Part shown: piece by piece, positions 8,192 through 15,443 of the stretch
Position numbering within the stretch: the first letter of the stretch is position 1
Layout of the letters: the number at the start of each line of letters is the position of its first letter
NCBI GenBank assembly: GCA_900541205.1
Contig: UQIV01000010.1
Coordinates: 6,707 to 70,706, forward strand
Source: an uncultured Collinsella sp.
GTDB lineage: Bacteria > Actinomycetota > Coriobacteriia > Coriobacteriales > Coriobacteriaceae
Length of the DNA stretch: 64,000 nt
Direction: 5' to 3'
Program-made: the position numbers and the translations under genes
The notes under the pieces: generated by a model
The model's input: only the letters and a program-made list of their open reading frames with translations
Told to the model about the DNA's origin: nothing
Databases searched by the model: none

Positions 8192-9106
8192 ATGGCCGAC
8201 AATCGCAAGCGTGCACCTCGTGGCGGCAAGCAGGCCGCTTCTGGCTCGCGTCCGATTCGCCGCAACGACCGCGCTGCCGCTCCCAAGGGCCAGCGCGATC
8301 GTACCCAGGCCGCACGTCCGCAGCGCGATCGCAACCGCGACGCTGTCCAGGCTCCCAAGGGTGAGTTCATCGAGGGTCGTCGTGCTGCCGCCGAGGCGCT
8401 ACGTACCGGTTTTCCCATCAAGTGCGCGCTCATTGCCGAGGGCGGGGAGCGCGACGCCGCCTTGTCGCGCCTGGTCGACGACCTCAACGCCGCGGGTGTC
8501 CGCATTAAGTATGTGCCGCGCGCGCAGCTCGACGCACTGTCGAGCCATGGCGCTCACCAGGGCATTGCGCTCGAGGTTGGCAACTTCCCCTATGCCGATG
8601 TCGCCGATATTCTCGACCGCGCAGGCGAGGGCCCGGCACTTGTCGTGGTGCTCGACCATGTGACTGACGATGGCAACTTTGGTGCCATCGTGCGCTCCGC
8701 CGAGGTTGTGGGCGCGGCCGGCGTCATCATCGCCAACAAGCGCGCCGCCGGCGTGACCGTGGGCAGCTACAAGACTTCAGCCGGCGCCGTCATGCATCTG
8801 CCTATCGCGCAGGTGCCCAACATTGCCCGTGCACTCGACGATCTTAAGGCCGCTGGCTTTTGGGTGGGCGGCGCCTCCGAGCACGCCGAAGGCAGTTGCT
8901 GGGATGCTCCCTTCGAGGGCCGCGTGGCGCTCGTCATGGGCTCCGAGGGCGACGGCATCTCGCGCCTGGTGCTTGAGAAATGCGACTTTTTGACCAAGCT
9001 TCCCCAACGCGGCATGACCGAGAGCCTCAATGTTGCCCAGGCGACCACGGCGCTGTGCTTTGAGTGGCTGCGCCGCAACGCCGGCGAGCTCATGGGGGAG
9101 GAGTAG
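8192..9106 (+). CDS. rlmB: 23S rRNA 2'-O-methyltransferase, TrmH/SpoU family (RlmB-like)
   Basis: A 304-residue SPOUT methyltransferase. The first 50 residues are a basic, probably disordered extension (KRAPRGGK, RPIRRNDRAA, RDRTQAARPQRDRNRD). A substrate-binding domain starts at FIEGRRAAAEAL, and the SpoU catalytic motifs follow: VTDDGNFGAIVRSAEVVGA near 158, LVMGSEGDGISRLV near 250 and IPLRG-like LPQRGMTESLNVAQA near 272. The knot is complete. The ribosome binding site AAGGAGG lies just upstream. It sits three bases before the NYN gene. Gly2251 methylation (E. coli numbering) is the family function; specificity here is inferred. Confidence 0.92.
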   Translation: MADNRKRAPRGGKQAASGSRPIRRNDRAAAPKGQRDRTQAARPQRDRNRDAVQAPKGEFIEGRRAAAEALRTGFPIKCALIAEGGERDAALSRLVDDLNAAGVRIKYVPRAQLDALSSHGAHQGIALEVGNFPYADVADILDRAGEGPALVVVLDHVTDDGNFGAIVRSAEVVGAAGVIIANKRAAGVTVGSYKTSAGAVMHLPIAQVPNIARALDDLKAAGFWVGGASEHAEGSCWDAPFEGRVALVMGSEGDGISRLVLEKCDFLTKLPQRGMTESLNVAQATTALCFEWLRRNAGELMGEE

Positions 9107-9109
9107 CGC

Positions 9110-9787
9110 ATGTCCAAAAAGAACCGTGCCAAGTCCAAGGCCAAGCGCTTTGGCGAGGGCTCGGCCAAGCCGATTGTTTCGGCCGCGACCTATGGCGTGG
9201 GCGGCAATGCGTTTGCGCAGGCCATCGCCGACCCGGTCTCGACGGTGCACTCCAACAAGCCCGAGCTGCTGGTGGTCGACGGTTACAACGTGATCCACTG
9301 CACGCCGCGCTACGAAAAGCTCGTGTACGACCATTCCGACGATCTGTATTCCAGCGACGTTCACGATATGGCGCGCACTGCCCTCATTAACGACGTGGCG
9401 GCGTTTGCCCAGGGCCGCTACGAGGCCGTAATCGTGTTTGACGGCGCGGGCAATATCTCCAGCGAGCGCCCCAATCTGCCGGCCCGTGGCGTGCGCATCG
9501 AGTTTTCGCCGACGGGCGTCTCTGCCGATACCGTGGTGCAAAAGCTCTGCATCGAGGCACGCGAGGAAGGTCGCGCGTGCTCCGTGGTATCGAGCGACGG
9601 CACGATCCAGGCTGTCGTCATGGGCAAGGGCGTCACGCGCATCTCGAGCCGTATGCTGGTGGATGAGATCAAACAGATCGATAACGACGTTCGCGAGGCA
9701 GAGGAAGCTCCGCAGATCAAGATGACTCTGGGCAGCCGCCTGAGTCCCGATGCCCTGGCCAAGCTCAAGGCCCTGCGTGGCCGGTAG
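9110..9787 (+). CDS. NYN-domain RNA-binding/nuclease protein (YacP family)
   Basis: A 225-residue protein with the YacP/Rae1-type NYN domain. LLVVDGYNVIHC (about 57-68) holds the first acidic residue, VIVFDGAGN (about 107) the second, and VVSSDGTIQAVVMGKGVTRISS (about 160) the third, matching a PIN-like metal site. An extra N-terminal stretch of about 50 basic residues (MSKKNRAKSKAKRFGEG) precedes the domain. In Bacillus the orthologue also follows rlmB; Rae1 there cleaves mRNA on the ribosome. The same role here is inference from family and gene order. Confidence 0.85.
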   Translation: MSKKNRAKSKAKRFGEGSAKPIVSAATYGVGGNAFAQAIADPVSTVHSNKPELLVVDGYNVIHCTPRYEKLVYDHSDDLYSSDVHDMARTALINDVAAFAQGRYEAVIVFDGAGNISSERPNLPARGVRIEFSPTGVSADTVVQKLCIEAREEGRACSVVSSDGTIQAVVMGKGVTRISSRMLVDEIKQIDNDVREAEEAPQIKMTLGSRLSPDALAKLKALRGR

Positions 9788-9814
9788 GGGAGTTGGCGGG
9801 GCAATGCTGCCTCG

Positions 9815-11155
9815 CTAACTCCATTCAGCGATGTCGATCATTCTTTCGAGGCGCCACGTTAGCGCCTCTTTTAGATAAGGCAGTCTCGCTGCTAGGGCAT
9901 CGTTTTTAGACAGAATCTCGATTGCCTCGTCGACAAAACCTTCGAGTTTGTCCCCGTCAAACCAGTTCATATCCTCAACAAGCAACATTTGTTTCGCGGG
10001 ACTTGAATGGAACTGCGCGCTGGCAAAACTGTGCTCTCCTGCCCTAAGCTCCTCTAGAGATATGTTGCACCAGAGCGATGAGCCCGAATCGAAGATGGGG
10101 GCTGGTCTGCAGGTTAGCGTGTTGACGTTTCGCACAAGGCCAAAGTTACGCCAATGACGGTCATAGTTGGCGATGATGTCGTCACATACGATCATGCGGT
10201 CAAGGGCATCCTTAACGCCTGTCACCCCGAGCTCCTCGCAGTTTGCTACGTATCGCTCGTAGTCGGTTAGCCGTTCATCTGCGTTTGAGTGCTGGTTTAC
10301 ATAGAACGCAGGGACATACTCTTCTTCATCAGTTAAGAAGACATAGCATATGCTCAGGGCAGAAGTGCCCGTGCCATCGAGCGAGTAAGGCACATAATCG
10401 CAGGCGTTTAGGATACGACGGTGGAGCGCGGTCGCCACCAGCTCGTTATAAGGTTCCTGGTTCAGGTGCGCTCCTGCCTTATGCAGAATTCGACGCCCGC
10501 CCTCGCATGTCCAGTACTTTTGAAGATTGCCGTCCGACGTGTTATCGGGCTTTGCGGCAGCCGCTTTTCCCTCTGGGGCAAAGGGCGCAATGGACAGCGA
10601 GACGTCATCAAAGGCGTTATTGAAGAAGTTGATATCCTCCCAGGTGAGACCGGAACTTTGGGGTCTAATCCAATACTGGTCGGATAGGGAGAGGCCGAGA
10701 TTTCGCTGGACGAGTTCATCGGGAACATCGACTGCGGCTTCTGCAAGCAGGGAGGCTAGCCCAATGCGTGCGAGCGGGATACCGCGGCCGCGCCACCAGA
10801 TGCGGAAGGAGTCGAGCGATATGGGGCTATTAGGGCCAAATACTCCAATAGGGGCGTGGGCGTAATCGATGTCGGCACCGATGTGGGTAAAGTCTTTTCG
10901 CGATGTGCTGTAGACCAGCTGAGCGACTTCGTACGTGCGGTTCATGAGGGTGAACGCGATCTCGCTCTTACCGTGGCCGCGACGGGGACGTCCCCCCGTT
11001 TTGGTTACGGAGCGGAGTCGCGTGTCGACGCTGTCTTTGTCGATGAGCCATACACCAGAAGCCTTGCGGGCCTCAAGTGCTCCGTTTTTTATGAGCTCCT
11101 GCACCCTGCGCGGAGTGATGCCGAGTAGTTCGGCTGCTTCCTTGGTAGTAAGCAT
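9815..11155 (-). CDS. Fused HTH / HipA-like kinase protein
   Basis: A 446-residue single-chain protein. Residues 1-50 form an excisionase/MerR-like HTH (LTTKEAAELLGITPRRVQEL). After a basic linker (GGRPRRGHGKSE) comes a divergent HipA-like kinase: a Gly-rich loop TSDGNLQKYW near 206, ILHKAG near 223 (candidate ATP-binding Lys), EPYNELVATALHRR near 234, the catalytic loop DDIIANYDRHWRNFG near 325-339 and the metal-binding PIFDSGSSLW near 353. The internal ATG is preferred over an upstream TTG because AAGGG lies 9 nt before it and the TTG overlaps the operator. It resembles a hipBA pair collapsed into one gene. Target unknown. Confidence 0.8.
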   Translation of the reverse strand: MLTTKEAAELLGITPRRVQELIKNGALEARKASGVWLIDKDSVDTRLRSVTKTGGRPRRGHGKSEIAFTLMNRTYEVAQLVYSTSRKDFTHIGADIDYAHAPIGVFGPNSPISLDSFRIWWRGRGIPLARIGLASLLAEAAVDVPDELVQRNLGLSLSDQYWIRPQSSGLTWEDINFFNNAFDDVSLSIAPFAPEGKAAAAKPDNTSDGNLQKYWTCEGGRRILHKAGAHLNQEPYNELVATALHRRILNACDYVPYSLDGTGTSALSICYVFLTDEEEYVPAFYVNQHSNADERLTDYERYVANCEELGVTGVKDALDRMIVCDDIIANYDRHWRNFGLVRNVNTLTCRPAPIFDSGSSLWCNISLEELRAGEHSFASAQFHSSPAKQMLLVEDMNWFDGDKLEGFVDEAIEILSKNDALAARLPYLKEALTWRLERMIDIAEWS

Positions 11156-11171
11156 CGCGAAACCCTTCGTT

Positions 11172-11236
11172 AGAACGAATAGTTTTATATATGACAATTG
11201 TAATTAAAACTATTCGTTCTGACGAATGGTTTTGAG
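11172..11236 (-). promoter_or_regulatory. Perfect 16-bp inverted-repeat operator of the HTH-kinase gene
   Basis: AGAACGAATAGTTTTA at 11172-11187 pairs perfectly with TAAAACTATTCGTTCT at 11205-11220. A third, imperfect copy in the first orientation (GACGAATGGTTTTGA) follows at 11221-11235. The elements lie 17-80 bp before the preferred start. This is where autoregulation by the protein's own HTH would be expected. Confidence 0.75.
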
Positions 11237-11317
11237 ATGTGGTCGGTCGAAGGGTCTGTTGCGCCCCGTCCGCAATTCCTTTATTCTTAACAGGCTTCGC
11301 GCGAAAGCGCCAAGTGT

Positions 11318-11392
11318 GCCAGTGTGGCGCAACGGTAGCGCAACTGATTTGTAATCAGTGGGTTGCAGGTTCGATTCCTGTCACTGGCTCCA
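11318..11392 (+). tRNA. tRNA-Thr (anticodon TGT)
   Basis: Cloverleaf: acceptor GCCAGTG/CACTGGC, anticodon stem ACTGA/TCAGT with loop TTTGTAA (TGT at 11350-11352), T-arm GCAGGTTCGATTCCTG. Discriminator T and encoded CCA are present. It reads ACA codons. Confidence 0.95.
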
Positions 11393-11437
11393 TGAAAGTT
11401 TCGGGCTCTGTTCCCCTGCGGGACAGAGCCCGTTTCT
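11375..11437 (+). repeat. tRNA-Thr 3' end plus terminator, copy 1
   Basis: The stretch from the tRNA T-arm through the hairpin at 11402-11432 (CGGGCTCTGT paired with ACAGAGCCCG, then TTTCTT) is repeated 190 bp downstream. The hairpin here is the terminator of tRNA-Thr. Confidence 0.85.
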
Positions 11438-11564
11438 TATGTGTGCCGGAATCGAACCTGCGAGGGCGCGAGCGTCAAGCGAACGCGGAGCGTTCGTAGC
11501 GAGCGGGCGAGGATGCCGGCAGGCATCCGAAGCCGGAGCGGATTCGCGAAGCGAATACGCGGAC
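11438..11564 (+). other. Segment between tRNA-tail repeats, with an inverted T-arm remnant and small hairpins
   Basis: GGAATCGAACCTGC near 11449-11462 is the reverse complement of a tRNA T-arm (GCAGGTTCGATTCC) like that of tRNA-Thr. It is followed by three short palindromes: CGAACG/CGTTCG, ATGCC/GGCAT and TTCGC/GCGAA. No credible coding sequence is present. Confidence 0.55.
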
Positions 11565-11626
11565 TTCCTGTCACTGGCTCCATGAGAGTTTCGGGCTCTG
11601 TTCCCTTGTGGGACAGGGCCCGTTTC
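11565..11626 (+). repeat. tRNA-Thr 3' end plus terminator, copy 2
   Basis: A 62-bp direct repeat of 11375-11436 with four transition differences. The terminator-like hairpin is preserved because the changed stem position stays pairable as G-U. Only the last bases of the tRNA are included, so this is not a tRNA gene. Confidence 0.85.
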
Positions 11627-11676
11627 TATTTATGTCGATAAGTCAGCGGGTTTGGCACCGGCTAAGCTTCAGGTCT

Positions 11677-11813
11677 GTCTCGATCTGTAACACGAAGAAG
11701 CTGAAAACCGTTCTTACTGTTACAGAATGAGACGTAAGCTGGGGTCTCTGCTAAACATCTCGATCTGTAACAGATAGGGGAGAAAATGTTCTCTAAATGT
11801 TACAGATTGAGAC
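11677..11813. repeat. Four alternating copies of a 16-bp motif forming two foldbacks
   Basis: GTCTCGATCTGTAACA at 11677-11692 is followed by its near reverse complement at 11718-11733, a direct copy (ATCTCGATCTGTAACA) at 11757-11772 and another reverse copy at 11798-11813. Spacings are 41, 39 and 41 bp. Each pair matches at 14 of 16 positions and could fold into a hairpin with a 24-25-nt loop. Confidence 0.75.
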
Positions 11814-12309
11814 AAAGAACGGACCGGTCCCAGCCATCCTGTTTGAGCATGGATATTCGGACACACGAGAGTGGAAAATCTTCCGCCTAGTGAATGAGCG
11901 TGGACAATCTGCCACTTTAGATTCGATGGCACGGCAAAGTGGGAGATTATCCACGCTCGATTTCAAACGGAAGAAAATCCACGCTCGATTTTGCCTGGGA
12001 AGAGCAATCTTCTGTCTAGGAAGCCCCGATCTCGACCTATATATAGGTGCAAATAAGCTGGTATCGAAGTTCGATCCTGAAGGTGTACTCCACTACACCA
12101 AAGTGTTCCCTCGGGAAACGTCACCTCAGTATCCAAAACCACCGTCCTTCATATCCAAACTCAACAAAACCGCAGGTCACGACTATATAGATACGCCCGG
12201 CACCGTGTATCTAGAGGTTTTCGTTGACAGCCCCCAAGGTTGCATCGTATTATCTTTTTCGTTCGCGGGGGCGGCGGTCCAAAAGACCAAAGGACCTGCG
12301 GATACTTGA
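11797..12309 (+). other. Doubtful 170-codon ORF over a structured low-GC island
   Basis: An open frame starts inside the last foldback arm (encoding MLQIET) and runs to just before tRNA-Tyr. I do not recognise the product. Against coding: the frame contains a nested foldback at 11871-11982 (GTGGAAAATCTTCCG with CGGAAGAAAATCCAC, inside it a 20-bp arm pair at 11896-11915 and 11939-11958 with 18 matches), a 15-bp direct repeat ATCCACGCTCGATTT (11949 and 11977), and the tRNA operon promoter at its end. Composition is lower in GC than the neighbours. A structured RNA or decayed foldback element fits better than a protein. Confidence 0.35.
12214..12253 (+). promoter_or_regulatory. Sigma-70-type promoter of the tRNA-tuf operon
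   Basis: TTGACA at 12224-12229 and TATTAT at 12248-12253 with an 18-bp spacer lie about 60 bp before tRNA-Tyr. The upstream block GAGGTTTTCGTTGACAGC recurs with one change before rpmG (14045-14062). Confidence 0.8.
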
Positions 12310-12315
12310 ACGATT

Positions 12316-12397
12316 GGGAGTTTGCCCGAGTGGTTAATGGGGACGGGCTGTAAACCCGTTGGCTCTGCCTACATAGGTTCGAATCCTATAGCTCCCA
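12316..12397 (+). tRNA. tRNA-Tyr (anticodon GTA)
   Basis: Acceptor GGGAGTT/AGCTCCC, long variable arm as expected for tRNA-Tyr, anticodon loop CTGTAAA with GTA at 12350-12352, T-arm ATAGGTTCGAATCCTAT. CCA is not encoded. First gene of the tRNA-tuf cluster. Confidence 0.94.
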
Positions 12398-12407
12398 CCC
12401 GTCAAGT

Positions 12408-12483
12408 GCCTGTATAGCTCAGTCGGTAGAGCACTTCGTTGGTAACGAAGAGGTCACCAGTTCAAGTCTGGTTGCAGGCTCCA
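12408..12483 (+). tRNA. tRNA-Thr (anticodon GGT)
   Basis: Acceptor GCCTGTA/TGCAGGC with one G-U pair, anticodon stem CTTCG/CGAAG with loop TTGGTAA (GGT at 12441-12443), discriminator T, CCA encoded. It reads ACC/ACU codons. Confidence 0.95.
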
Positions 12484-12486
12484 TCC

Positions 12487-12563
12487 GGCGGTGTAGCTCA
12501 GTTGGTTAGAGCACACGGTTCATACCCGTGGCGTCACTGGTTCGAATCCAGTCACCGCTACCA
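12487..12563 (+). tRNA. tRNA-Met (anticodon CAT, elongator-type)
   Basis: Acceptor GGCGGTG/CACCGCT (G-U at the first pair), anticodon stem CACGG/CCGTG with CAT at 12521-12523, CCA encoded. The three G-C pairs and 1-72 mismatch of the initiator are absent, so elongator Met is favoured. A lysidine-modified tRNA-Ile cannot be excluded from sequence alone. Confidence 0.9.
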
Positions 12564-12574
12564 TAGGTAACACG

Positions 12575-12605
12575 GTGGCTTCTCAATAGTATGTTGAGAG
12601 GCCAC
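12575..12605 (+). promoter_or_regulatory. Hairpin in the tuf leader
   Basis: GTGGCTTCTCAA pairs with TTGAGAGGCCAC (12 pairs including one T-G) around a 7-nt loop, between tRNA-Met and tuf. No T-run follows, so an RNA processing or attenuation structure is more likely than a terminator. Confidence 0.55.
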
Positions 12606-12659
12606 TATGGTATAAAGGCAAAGTCCCGTCCGGGGACGACCTGTTTAGAGGAGGGCTTT

Positions 12660-13850
12660 ATGGCCAAAGAGAAGTTTGAGCGCACTAAGCCGCATGTTAA
12701 CATCGGCACCATTGGTCACGTCGACCACGGCAAGACCACGCTGACCGCCGCCATCACCAAGGTTCTCTCCGAGACCGAGGGCTGCAAGGCTGACTTCACT
12801 GCGTTCGAGAACATCGACAAGGCTCCCGAGGAGCGCGAGCGCGGCATTACGATCTCCGTCTCCCACGTCGAGTACGAGACTGCTGCCCGTCACTACGCTC
12901 ACGTTGACTGCCCGGGCCACGCTGACTACGTCAAGAACATGATCTCCGGTGCTGCTCAGATGGACGGCGCTATCCTGGTCATCGCCGCTACCGACGGCCC
13001 CATGGCTCAGACCCGCGAGCACATCCTGCTCGCCCGTCAGGTCGGCGTTCCCTACATCGTCGTCTTCCTGAACAAGTGCGACATGGTCGACGATGACGAG
13101 CTCATCGACCTCGTCGAGATGGAGACCCGTGAGCTCCTCTCCGAGTACGATTTCCCCGGCGACGACATCCCCGTCATCCGTGGTTCCGCTCTGGGCGCTC
13201 TCGAGGGCGACGCCAAGTGGATGGACGCTATCCGCGAGCTCATGAAGGCCGTCGACGAGTACATTCCGACGCCTGCTCGTAACAACGACCTCCCCTTCCT
13301 GATGGCCGTTGAGGACGTTATGACCATCTCCGGCCGTGGTACCGTTGCTACCGGCCGTGTCGAGCGCGGTGAGCTCAAGCTCAACGAGCCCGTCGAGATC
13401 GTCGGCATCAAGGATACCCAGAACACCGTCGTTACCGGTATCGAGATGTTCCGTAAGTCCATGGACTTCTGCGAGGCTGGCGACAACGTCGGTCTGCTGC
13501 TCCGCGGCATCAAGCGTGAGGACATCGAGCGCGGCCAGGTTCTCTGCAAGCCCGGTTCGGTTACCCCGCACACCAAGTTCACCGGTGAGATCTACGTTCT
13601 GACCAAGGAGGAGGGCGGCCGTCACACCCCGTTCTTCGATGGTTATCGTCCTCAGTTCTACTTCCGTACCACCGACGTTACCGGTACGGTCAAGCTCCCC
13701 GAGGGCACCGAGATGGCTATGCCTGGTGACCACATCACCATCGAGGGCGACCTCATCCACCCGATCGCCATGGAGGAGGGCCTGCGCTTCGCTATCCGCG
13801 AGGGTGGCCACACCGTCGGTTCGGGCATCGTCTCCACGATTATTGAGTAA
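12660..13850 (+). CDS. tuf: Translation elongation factor Tu
   Basis: A 396-residue GTPase that delivers aminoacyl-tRNA to the ribosome. G motifs are GHVDHGKTTL (G1), DCPGHADYVKNM (G3) and NKCDMVDD (G4); beta-barrel domains 2 and 3 follow. The ATG encoding MAKEKFERTKPHVNIG is chosen over an upstream in-frame ATG because GAGGAGGG lies just before it and EF-Tu proteins start this way. The gene follows a tRNA-Tyr/Thr/Met cluster and precedes secE-nusG-rplKA, the arrangement known from the E. coli tufB operon. It is absent from its other common place after fusA. Confidence 0.98.
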   Translation: MAKEKFERTKPHVNIGTIGHVDHGKTTLTAAITKVLSETEGCKADFTAFENIDKAPEERERGITISVSHVEYETAARHYAHVDCPGHADYVKNMISGAAQMDGAILVIAATDGPMAQTREHILLARQVGVPYIVVFLNKCDMVDDDELIDLVEMETRELLSEYDFPGDDIPVIRGSALGALEGDAKWMDAIRELMKAVDEYIPTPARNNDLPFLMAVEDVMTISGRGTVATGRVERGELKLNEPVEIVGIKDTQNTVVTGIEMFRKSMDFCEAGDNVGLLLRGIKREDIERGQVLCKPGSVTPHTKFTGEIYVLTKEEGGRHTPFFDGYRPQFYFRTTDVTGTVKLPEGTEMAMPGDHITIEGDLIHPIAMEEGLRFAIREGGHTVGSGIVSTIIE

Positions 13851-13878
13851 ATTAGCTCTTTGATATAGCTGACTTAGA

Positions 13879-13912
13879 GAACCCGGCACTTATATGGGTG
13901 CCGGGTTCTTTT
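13879..13912 (+). terminator. Terminator after tuf
   Basis: GAACCCGGCAC (13879-13889) pairs with GTGCCGGGTTC (13898-13908), followed by TTTT. It closes the tRNA-tuf transcription unit. Confidence 0.9.
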
Positions 13913-14044
13913 CTGCAATGGATATTGAGCCGTTGCTGGTGTCGAGAGGATCGATAATGGTCCTGGATGCACCGTCGATTAGCTCTCGATGGCTTCATTG
14001 ATGTGTTCCAAATATGAATGGATCCACCGAGAACCAATTGACTC

Positions 14045-14084
14045 GAGGTTTTCATTGACAGCACTTACGTGGAGCTGATAAAGT
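14045..14084 (+). promoter_or_regulatory. Promoter upstream of rpmG-secE-nusG
   Basis: TTGACA at 14055-14060 and TAAAGT at 14079-14084 with an 18-bp spacer. The 18-mer GAGGTTTTCATTGACAGC is shared with the tRNA-tuf promoter except for one base. No other feature is seen between the tuf terminator and this site. Confidence 0.7.
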
Positions 14085-14129
14085 AACAACTCGTGCCCGT
14101 ACGGGGCGGAAATGAAAGGTTCAGGATAC

Positions 14130-14279
14130 ATGCGTACTCTAGTTACTCTTGCGTGCACTGAGTGCAAGCGCCGCAACTATACGACCACCAAGAACAAGTC
14201 GACCATGCCTGATCGTATGGAGATCAAGAAGTATTGCCCCTGGTGCCGTCACCACACGCTGCACAAAGAGACTCGCTAG
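14130..14279 (+). CDS. rpmG: 50S ribosomal protein L33
   Basis: A 49-residue zinc-ribbon ribosomal protein. It reads MRTLVTLACTECKRRNY at the start and KKYCPWCRHHTLHKETR at the end, so both CxxC pairs (zinc-binding, C+ type L33) are present. GAAAGG provides the ribosome binding site. It is followed by tRNA-Trp and secE, the usual order rpmG-(trnW)-secE-nusG. Confidence 0.95.
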   Translation: MRTLVTLACTECKRRNYTTTKNKSTMPDRMEIKKYCPWCRHHTLHKETR

Positions 14280-14292
14280 TCTCTAGTCACAT

Positions 14293-14368
14293 ACGCCAGT
14301 AGTTCAATTGGTAGAGCATCGGTCTCCAAAACCGAGTGTTGAGGGTTCGAGTCCTTCCTGGCGTGCCA
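14293..14368 (+). tRNA. tRNA-Trp (anticodon CCA)
   Basis: Acceptor ACGCCAG/CTGGCGT, anticodon stem TCGGT/ACCGA with loop CTCCAAA (CCA at 14326-14328), T-arm GAGGGTTCGAGTCCTTC, discriminator G, CCA encoded. It lies between rpmG and secE, a widely conserved position. Confidence 0.95.
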
Positions 14369-14378
14369 GTCATTATTC

Positions 14379-14404
14379 CGTAAGCTCCCACTTGGGGGCT
14401 TACG
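14379..14404 (+). terminator. Hairpin after tRNA-Trp
   Basis: CGTAAGCTCCC pairs with GGGGGCTTACG around a short loop. A weak T content follows (GTTTACTC). It may partly terminate tRNA transcription or define the tRNA 3' end upstream of secE. Confidence 0.5.
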
Positions 14405-14444
14405 GTTTACTCATGTATAAGCGCATTGCGCGGAGGTAACCCAA

Positions 14445-14783
14445 ATGGCCAACAAGAAGAACAAGAAGAAGGCTCAGCAGCCGGCACCTGCCAACAACGC
14501 TGCCGCCAACTCCAAGGTTGAGGCCAAGAAGGCCGTTGCCAAGAAGAACGAGAAGGCTGCGAAGTCCAAGAAGAACGAGAAGCCTGGTTTCTTCGCCCGC
14601 ACCAAGAAGTATTTCGCTTCGGTCAAGTCCGAGATGAAGCGTGTCACGTGGCCCGATAAGAAGGAGCTCGTGAACTACTCGGTCGTCGTTTGCGCTTCTC
14701 TGGTCGTCGTCGGCGTCGTCATCGCTCTGCTCGATGCTGGCTTTGGCGAGGCTCTTGCTCTGTTCTCTGGATTGAGGGGCTAA
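14445..14783 (+). CDS. secE: Preprotein translocase subunit SecE
   Basis: A 112-residue subunit of the SecYEG channel. The C-terminal 55 residues hold the conserved amphipathic helix and membrane segment (YFASVKSEMKRVTWPDKKEL followed by a hydrophobic helix near 85-105). The first 50 residues are a Lys/Ala-rich extension (NKKNKKKAQQPAP, KKAVAKKNEKAAKSKKNEK), longer than in minimal SecE but common in actinobacteria. It lies four bases before nusG. Confidence 0.95.
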   Translation: MANKKNKKKAQQPAPANNAAANSKVEAKKAVAKKNEKAAKSKKNEKPGFFARTKKYFASVKSEMKRVTWPDKKELVNYSVVVCASLVVVGVVIALLDAGFGEALALFSGLRG

Positions 14784-14786
14784 ACC

Positions 14787-15323
14787 ATGTCTAAGCGTTG
14801 GTACGTCGTTCACACTTATTCTGGATACGAGAACCGCGTAAAGTCCGATCTCGAGCATCGTATCGAGACCATGGGCATGCAGGACCGTATCTTTGATATC
14901 GAGATTCCTATGGAGCGCGTCACCGAGATTAAAGAGGGTGGCAAGCGCGAGACCAAGGATTCCAAGATCTTCCCGGGTTATGTCCTGGTCCGCATGGAGA
15001 TGGATGACGATGCTTGGACGTGTGTTCGCAACACGCCCGGCGTCACCGGTTTCCTAGGCGGCAACGGCAAGCCCGCTCCGCTTTCCCGTGACGAGTACAA
15101 CAAGATGACTCGTCGTCCCGGTAAGGGCGATTCGCCCAAGCGCACCTCGGTTGATATTCAGGTCGGCACGTCCGTCCGCGTCACCGATGGCCCGCTTACC
15201 GACTTCGATGGCAAGGTCTCCGAGGTTAACACCGAGGCTGGCAAGCTCAAGGTCACGCTGATGATCTTTGGCCGCGAGACGCCGGTCGAGCTCGACTTTA
15301 ACCAGGTCGCTGTCATCGCTTAA
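14787..15323 (+). CDS. nusG: Transcription termination/antitermination factor NusG
   Basis: A 178-residue elongation factor. The NGN domain shows KRWYVVHTYSGYENRVK at the start and FPGYVLVRMEMDD near 65. The C-terminal KOW domain carries VRVTDGPLTDFDGKVSEVN near 132. NusG couples RNA polymerase with Rho or the ribosome. It is tightly joined to secE and precedes rplK. Confidence 0.97.
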   Translation: MSKRWYVVHTYSGYENRVKSDLEHRIETMGMQDRIFDIEIPMERVTEIKEGGKRETKDSKIFPGYVLVRMEMDDDAWTCVRNTPGVTGFLGGNGKPAPLSRDEYNKMTRRPGKGDSPKRTSVDIQVGTSVRVTDGPLTDFDGKVSEVNTEAGKLKVTLMIFGRETPVELDFNQVAVIA

Positions 15324-15443
15324 GTTTTCGTCCGTTCGCGCGAGCGTGCTTCTTCTGTGACTGCTCATCTCAGGAGTGCTTCTAACACGTGCGTGCTTAC
15401 GATATAGCAAGTACTTCACACTCGTGATTCGAAAGGAATGACC

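Noticed and set aside
9815..11197. Longer start (TTG) for the HTH-kinase gene
   Set aside because: It lies inside the operator and lacks a ribosome binding site; the internal ATG has AAGGG and gives the conserved HTH start.
11375..11626. Prophage or integrative element between attL and attR at tRNA-Thr
   Set aside because: The direct repeats are only 190 bp apart and enclose no integrase or other gene, so at most a scar remains.
12645..13889. A 414-codon minus-strand frame opposite tuf
   Set aside because: Shadow of tuf; composition is the mirrored codon pattern.
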